Part shown: positions 58,165-64,000 of the stretch, in pieces | Layout: the number at the start of each line of letters is the position of its first letter | Position numbering within the stretch: the stretch's first letter is position 1 | Assembly: GCF_026914265.1 (NCBI RefSeq) | Contig: NC_069124.1 | Location: 19,447,648-19,511,647, forward strand | From: Mya arenaria | Taxonomy: Eukaryota; Mollusca; Bivalvia; Myida; Myidae | Reading direction: 5' to 3' | DNA length: 64,000 nt | Position numbers and translations under genes: made by a program | The notes under the pieces: generated by a model | What the model saw: the letters and a program-made list of their open reading frames with translations, nothing else | What the model was told of the DNA's origin: nothing | The model's database searches: none

Positions 58165-59037
58165 CTAATGTTCGCTCACCTCCTTCTTATTTTCGACAGG
58201 TGCCTCTGGCGGTGCACCCTCTATCGGCGTACACTGTACCTTCACATGCTGTTTTTTCCAAGAGACGTTTTTACACGTTCCATGGGAGGTTATCACAGCT
58301 ATAACTTCATCTATCGCGCTCCCTTCTACTGGCCTTGTCTCAATTTTTACAATTCTGTCTTCATCTGTCGCATACTTCTTGTTGTAGTCGGCGAATATTG
58401 CGTTAAGGTTCGTAATGTAGTACGTCTTCACGATTTTGTCATCTCGTTTTCGTCTTAAAGACACTGGAAGAGTTTTCTTTGGCAATGAGAGGGTGGTAGT
58501 TACCGTGAAGTCAAGTATTGAGGGTTGTTCATAAACCAACAACGTCGCACGGGCGCGATTCCAGCGCGGGACGACAATATTTGTGTCAATATTCCAAGTG
58601 AGAGTCTTGGAAAACTCTTGGCTTTTGGTTTCCGTCACCGACAAAGACCCATTTACACCACCCCCGAACTTAACAATACCCGCTAGGTCCACTTCCAGAT
58701 TAGTTTCAGCACCAATAGTGTAGTTCTCCTGCAGCTCAATACTAGTAGTCGCAGTAGTCTCCCTTGATGTTGAAAAGGTGTAATTCTGTTGTGTGTTGGT
58801 TTTATTATCGTACTCTGAATAATACAACTCCTCGTTTTTCTGATTCACATTCCCGGTCACAGGTCTCTCTTTACTCTCAGTCCTGTGTGAGAAATCGAGG
58901 TATCCCCAGCGTATGTCGAAGTAAAACTTGGATTTTCTGTTGAAGAGTCTCCTTATAAACCCAATATCCTGTTTGAAACAGTCCCATGCGTACTCTTCAA
59001 TAAACTCCTGAAGATTTACTTGGTATACTTTTGGCAT
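58165..59037 (-). CDS. Aerolysin-like beta-pore-forming protein, copy 3
   Basis: 290 residues from the ATG at 59035-59037, open to its stop at 58165. Rough layout: N-terminal domain 1-80 (YAWDCF, IRWGYLDFSH), Thr/Ser-rich strand region 80-110, amphipathic glycine-rich segment 114-134 (FGGGVNGSLSV; likely membrane-inserting hairpin by analogy with ETX/MTX2 proteins), further strands to about 190, RRKR at 195-198, C-terminal segment 205-275, short charged tail. Four cysteines in the region read, none paired obviously. No leader peptide. A splice acceptor 'catttcag' lies 7 nt before the ATG. The tail lacks the EPSELSED unit seen in copy 2. Most diverged of the three copies but with no lesion. 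Natural target unknown. Confidence 0.8.
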   Translation of the reverse strand: MPKVYQVNLQEFIEEYAWDCFKQDIGFIRRLFNRKSKFYFDIRWGYLDFSHRTESKERPVTGNVNQKNEELYYSEYDNKTNTQQNYTFSTSRETTATTSIELQENYTIGAETNLEVDLAGIVKFGGGVNGSLSVTETKSQEFSKTLTWNIDTNIVVPRWNRARATLLVYEQPSILDFTVTTTLSLPKKTLPVSLRRKRDDKIVKTYYITNLNAIFADYNKKYATDEDRIVKIETRPVEGSAIDEVIAVITSHGTCKNVSWKKQHVKVQCTPIEGAPPEAPVENKKEVSEH

Positions 59038-62000
59038 CTTGATTCTGAAATGGATAATAGATAAGTGTACACTCTCACTTAAATGAATACCAATGCTAGA
59101 GGTTTTGGTTTAGTTGATTAAAGAATACTTAGTTCACATACACACGGACGGCCATGCCCAGGTACACGCACAAGCACACACACATAAAAATACATACAGT
59201 GCAATTAATAACGAAAATACCATTGCTATAACAATATAGGTCAGGAGACACGACATGTACGTGAACTTGTGTAGCTAGACGTCCATGTAAAGGCTGTAGT
59301 AGAGTTAATACTCACATTTACCACGTTCCGTCGTGCTATGACATTGTAAACTTGTACAATGAACACAAACCTGGATGACGTGAAGAAGCCTTAACGTACA
59401 CGTGCCCGTAGAAGTAATGTTTCGCAATCGTTCTATTGCTCAACAGATGCAAAAGACGAGCGAGAAGAATCATGAACCATTGTCACATATGCTTTATCAA
59501 TTCTTATTATTTGCAAATATAAACTGAACAGAGAAAGAGGTGTCATAGTGTGTATTTTATATGGTTGTTGTAACAATTTCTAACACGCACGGAGCTTAAG
59601 TCGTATGCTGCTATTAAAACTATACATACACCATGAACAGCCTACTTCAACGACAGAACATAATCACCTTTCATTTGAGGAGTGAAATCTAAATTTTTCG
59701 TCAAATTAACGTTTAATGAACAAGATTATACGATAATATATTTTTTTTAAATAATGAATAAATATTTCAGCTCATAATTAACATAACCATCCAAATTAAC
59801 AAGCGTGTTCTATTTTAATTATCTTATTCAAACAAGTCAAACAATAATTATCTAATCAAATGTATGACATGACCATAATCAAAAATAAAACTTATATCAT
59901 ATCATCCTTCATAATATGCAATTCGTTCATATACAACTCTTTGTATATCTAGTACATACTTTACCAAGCCCACGTTGTACAATAGATAGATGATAATTAC
60001 AAAGTCCAAAGTTTTCTAGAACTTGAACAATGTTTTATATACTAAACAATTGAAATAAAAAAATATTAAAAGTCGACATAAAAATGTTAAATATGGTAAA
60101 TTGTGTTTTATAATAATTATTTCTTATAATAATTAAGTCAGTCGTACAATTTATTTGACATTAAAACACGTATTAAGAATACAAAACACATATGTCGTAC
60201 CCACATAAATATAAACCTTATCTTATTCTATAACAATGCAGAATAGTTTAGTTCAGAGACATATCGTATAAAAACATGTTACTGTTAATATCTATACCAT
60301 AACAAAGGCTTTACTATTTTGATAATATTTTGCATACGTACCGGCCACGACACGTCACTAATTTATAAAAAGTAGTTCCAATTAAGAATTTAACACTTCG
60401 AACTTCGCTTTGGTTGTAATATGGTCTTTCTTAAGTTGTGTGTGTGTTACTTATTATCAGAGCCTATAACATGACACATCAAATAGAGTTTGGTTAGAAC
60501 AACAATCTTTATAATTAAATGCAAAAGGTGTCAGAAAGTAAACATTTAATACTGTCGAAACATGTTTGATACTTTACTTTACACTTACAAGTTTCATAGC
60601 CGGCCATATGTTATGTTAATGGCGCACTTTCATGCTTTGACCGATGAGTGTAATCTTATCAGTACAAAGACATTGCGTGTAAGGTGAAGATTTTTATCTG
60701 CAATTAAGTTCGTGTCGCAGTACTTTACTATTCAAATCCTCCTTAAGCATTTTGATATGGATATAAAAATTGAACTATAAAAAGAAACAAAAAAACTGCT
60801 TTTAAAAACTGGTCAGAATATGCCATTGCATGCCTGCAATTAAGTAGATGTAAATTCACTAATAAACAGTGTTTACACAGTTTTGTTTACCAATAGAAAC
60901 CAACCGAGTAGATCTCTGGGAATTATTCATAATATTACAATTAAGTTAGCAAATACATTCGATGGGGACAACGATTATTACGAAAAATGTACTCGGTTAT
61001 GTTCAGATTCATCGTATAAGAATAAGTTTGTGTTTGTACCATAACAAAGGCTTTACTATTTTCGTGTTTTGATGAAATAAATTGATACACATAGTATATA
61101 ATATTTACGTATGCTTTCAACTGTAGTAAAATAGATTAAATTTATTGACAGTATGACTATCAATAATTGGTTTTTACGTTTAACAAAAGCCTTGACTTTA
61201 TTACTGAAAAGAGAGTGCTCCTTTTTTTATCTTCAATGAAAAAAACATGCTGCTTTATCATTGCTTAAGGAATTATTTAGAGATACTGATAAAAATATAC
61301 TGGTTAAAAACCAGATATTAACCTTTAATTTATGAAAGGAGAACTGATCTGATATCTTATTGTGAGTTGTAAATGGTAAATAATTTTGATTTGTTTTATA
61401 CCCATATCCATTTCGTATTATTAATGAAATATTCCGGCTAAATTTTGCTCAAGCAAATAAAATGTTTGGATTAGTTAGGATATTATTAATTTGGCTGAAA
61501 CTGTATAATTCAACAATTTAGAGAAATTGATATACTATTTGAGTGTTAAAACAAAACCATTTGATCAATAAGAATGCATGTTTTTTTATATATGTTTACT
61601 TGTTTTGAAACAATACCAGTCTGACCTTCATGGTAAAAAGAGTATTGTTGTTGTTTGTCTGAATATTTTACAGTTGTAAAAGCTTAACAAATATAGGTTA
61701 TATATTTTTATTCTAAATGTAATAAGCAAATATACAGCCATTGTTAAGTAAGACATTATTTATTTTATTGTATGTTTCATTTAATTTCAGTTAAGGTTTC
61801 ATATTTTTCATGCCTCCTGTTTAATAAAATATATATGACTAGTGATACATTTACAAAAACAGAACACGTTGAAACTCGCAATAAAAAAATAAGTTTTGCT
61901 GTAAGGCAAATATCATTCTAGCTGATATTAAACCTCAAATAGCCACAACTTACCCTTTTTTGTTTACCTGCAAGTCAAATTGCTGTTAAACTTTATGAAT

Positions 62001-62500
62001 GAAACTGATTGTGCAAATTGTACGCCAATCTTAATAATTGCTTGACACTTCTGCTTGGCTTTTTACTCTTAGGCTAGTGTTTTTTACTCAGTCTATGATA
62101 TTCTTTGATTATGCGCAATATGTTCTTTACCTAAACATATGTGTCAACACAAGCCATTTGTACGTACTTGAATAGTGGAATAATTATGCCCTATCAATCT
62201 CGTAAAAACGAAAAAGATCTCCAGATTTAGATATTTTCAACAACTTTTCACTTTCATAAGCAGTATAAAAAGAAGTCAGCAAATAAAGCATAACGAATCG
62301 ATTTTTTGATAATATCAACTTTCTTATATACCAATATTAATAAAAAGGGTGCAAATGTCAAATGCTAAATATCCCTAATTGTATTGTTTTTGGCATATAA
62401 CAAAATTACATCTACATGGATTCTGTCAGTTACAAATCAATTGTCTATTTAAAAATTTAAGTGTAAAATAAGATTTTTATTATTCATACTGACAGTTTTG
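59038..62500. other. 5' flank of copy 3 and AT-rich gene-poor DNA
   Basis: 59270-59420 retains short matches to the upstream flanks of copies 1 and 2. A ~65-bp direct repeat ('taccataacaaaggctttac') occurs at about 60257-60320 and 61006-61070. No gene recognised on either strand. Confidence 0.5.
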
Positions 62501-62529
62501 AGTGAACAGTGAAATATCATCCTTTTTAT

Positions 62530-62622
62530 TCACACACGCACGCACGCACACACACACGCATTCACGCACACACACATACACACACACGCACACGCACACG
62601 CGCATACGCACACATACGCGTT
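62530..62622. repeat. (CA)n/(CG) microsatellite
   Basis: 'cacacgcacgcacgcac'-type repeat; reading frames over it are artefacts. Confidence 0.9.
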
Positions 62623-63496
62623 TATATATACTTGTGAGTTATATAGAGCTACACCGACGTACCGAGGTCTGCCCTTTCTGTTGAAGATAGAGCAACCATC
62701 TTTCAAATTAATATCGTAAATGGGGCATATATTGTAAATTGCTGTCGAGAATTCAAATAACATCAATAGTTTGTTCTTCAACTTTTCAACATCATTTAGA
62801 GGCATCTCCATATATGGTATGACATGTGTCTGTCATCTCCTCGTTTGCATATTGCACACAACTACCTCATAATGTTGATGATTAGTGAATACTTGTTTTA
62901 ACTCATAACGTTGATGATCAGTGAATACGTGTTAACTCACCGAGTTAAAATATCTTTGTGTTAAATCATACAATAATTCTCGAATTTACTAGCACTCATC
63001 ATGAAGTTTAAATCCCTAGGAGGATTTTACCTCAAGTGTTCTTCCTCCAGAGCAAACCCCAATCTATCCCACTTGGGCCTTCTGTTTCCTTCTTATTATT
63101 AGTATTTATTTAGCATTCGTAAGCTCCGCCCATTCTTTATCATACAGATTTTACTTCATGTCATCTAACCATAACATTTTGCGTTTGTGTACTTTGTGTG
63201 TGGCATTAACGACGTTGAACAAGTATTATGCTGCATTTGACACATTATTGTACACGGCTTTTTTCTTCCCGCTTCATTATTTTCAGAATTGTTTGATGAC
63301 GCTAAAAATATTTGCACCTATCCGTGTTTTGCCCCGGAGGCTGGGTAGAGCGCACACCATGAGATTTAAACAGACTGCGTTGTTTTGTTTCCTGCCACGG
63401 AAACTTGTCAAAATTCAATCATGGTGTAGGATTTGTTCCAGTTACTGTCGTATGAGGCGGTGTAACCGCGCCAGTCAGAATCCGCTTTCTTTAGCT
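62623..63496. other. Intergenic sequence with one end of a direct repeat
   Basis: 62985-63065 ('catcatgaagtttaaatccc' and 'ttttacctcaagtgttcttc') recurs at 63913-64000. A 118-codon frame at 63158-63514 has no recognisable domain and ends inside the MITE terminus, so I do not call it a gene. Confidence 0.5.
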
Positions 63497-63781
63497 CTTA
63501 AAGGCCTAGTTTAAGGAATGTTTGGCATGATAATCCCCTGTTGTGCATCTCCTGCTTATCACACTGGTGTCACAGTAGGGGCCAATATCCTGTGCATTGG
63601 TTTTTGGCTCAGGGCCATTTAGGGTCCATTTTTATAATAAATCAATGAAAACTGCGCAGCAGGATACTCAGATTGGAGATCTGATAAGCCAATTAGGCAT
63701 TACGATTAAGATCAATTAACAGAGGTTGGGTACTTTGGGGGGGGGGGGTACTTATAGAAGGCTTAAACTAGGCCTTTAAAG
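63497..63781. mobile_element. ~285-bp MITE with 'cttaaaggcctagtttaag' termini
   Basis: 'cttaaaggcctagtttaag' (63497-63515) and its inverted partner at 63762-63781 frame an interior with a run of about 13 G (63737-63748). No coding capacity. Target-site duplication not resolved. Confidence 0.65.
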
Positions 63782-63900
63782 TTGTTCGGTTAACGCACTT
63801 CCGGGTTTGGTTCCCAGCCTGGGCGCATGTTGGTTTGGTTTGTGGTCACCAAAATGGACTAGTGGTATTTCTCTTGGCACTCAGGTTTCCAATATTAAAA
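63782..63900 (+). mobile_element. Degenerate tRNA-derived SINE
   Basis: 'ggttaacgcacttccgggtt' and 'tggttcccagcctgggcg' resemble the head of the SINE at 25638. The body ('ggtttgtggtcaccaaaatg', 'tttctcttggcactcaggtt') is an eroded version of its core. Confidence 0.5.
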
Positions 63901-63912
63901 TTAAACATAAAT

Positions 63913-64000
63913 TCTCGAGTTCACAAGCACCCATCATGAAGTTTTAACTCCTAGGGGTATTTTACCTCAAGTGTTCTTCCCCCAAAGCCAAACCCAGTCC
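63913..64000 (+). repeat. Direct repeat of 62985-63065, cut by the window end
   Basis: 'caagcacccatcatgaagtt' and 'ttttacctcaagtgttcttc' match the earlier copy with a few substitutions. Spacing is about 928 bp. Confidence 0.7.

Noticed and set aside
63158..63514. 118-codon plus-strand frame
   Set aside because: No recognisable domain, no splice or codon-bias support, and it ends within the terminal repeat of a MITE.

Overview
The window reads as animal nuclear DNA, most probably from a bivalve mollusc. Support is indirect: GT-AG introns, AATAAA signals, AT-rich intergenic DNA, dispersed repeats of types I recognise from bivalves (a core around 'ggcccctagggtcaaggtcac', about 175-bp units starting 'gaaggttgctgtgacc', a tRNA-headed SINE), and two protein families common in mollusc accessory gene sets. 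No housekeeping gene is visible. Everything protein-coding belongs to two small tandem families, with one retroelement fragment.

Left edge (1-5370): a satellite of 38-39-bp units carrying a near-perfect 1,951-bp higher-order duplication. It is followed by an inverted-repeat element (5588-7240) swollen by a roughly 1.15-kb insert, and a second inverted-repeat element (about 7597-8652).

Metalloprotease region (8889-31135, + strand): two tandem genes for secreted ADAM/ADAMTS-like (M12B) zinc metalloproteases. The downstream copy (18769-31135, 15 exons) has a signal peptide, prodomain, the HEIGHGFGMNHD zinc site split across two exons, a YVMSP Met-turn and cysteine-rich modules. One exon junction (9/10) is out of phase as I read it. 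The upstream copy keeps only the last four exons (8889-12881), lacks the HExxH exon and is probably a truncated remnant. Between them lie foldback elements, a large trinucleotide microsatellite and an internally deleted Ty3/Gypsy element with a 3' LTR.

Aerolysin-like region (about 32320-59040, - strand): three tandem copies of an aerolysin/ETX-MTX2-type beta-pore-forming protein gene inside a segmental duplication of about 11.2 kb. Copies 2 (48735-49625) and 3 (58165-59037) are intact, leaderless, single-coding-exon genes with a splice acceptor just before the ATG. Copy 1 is dead: it has lost its start and acceptor, is frameshifted and deleted, and its C-terminal tail has expanded into about 51 copies of a 33-bp unit. 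Copy 2 still carries what looks like the single ancestral unit. A 52-bp minisatellite and a 1.2-kb foldback-headed block lie in the same units and differ in order between them.

Right edge (59040-64000): AT-rich, gene-poor DNA with a CA microsatellite, a small MITE, a degenerate SINE and an 85-bp direct repeat. All calls come from reading the sequence alone; family names rest on motif recognition without any database search.
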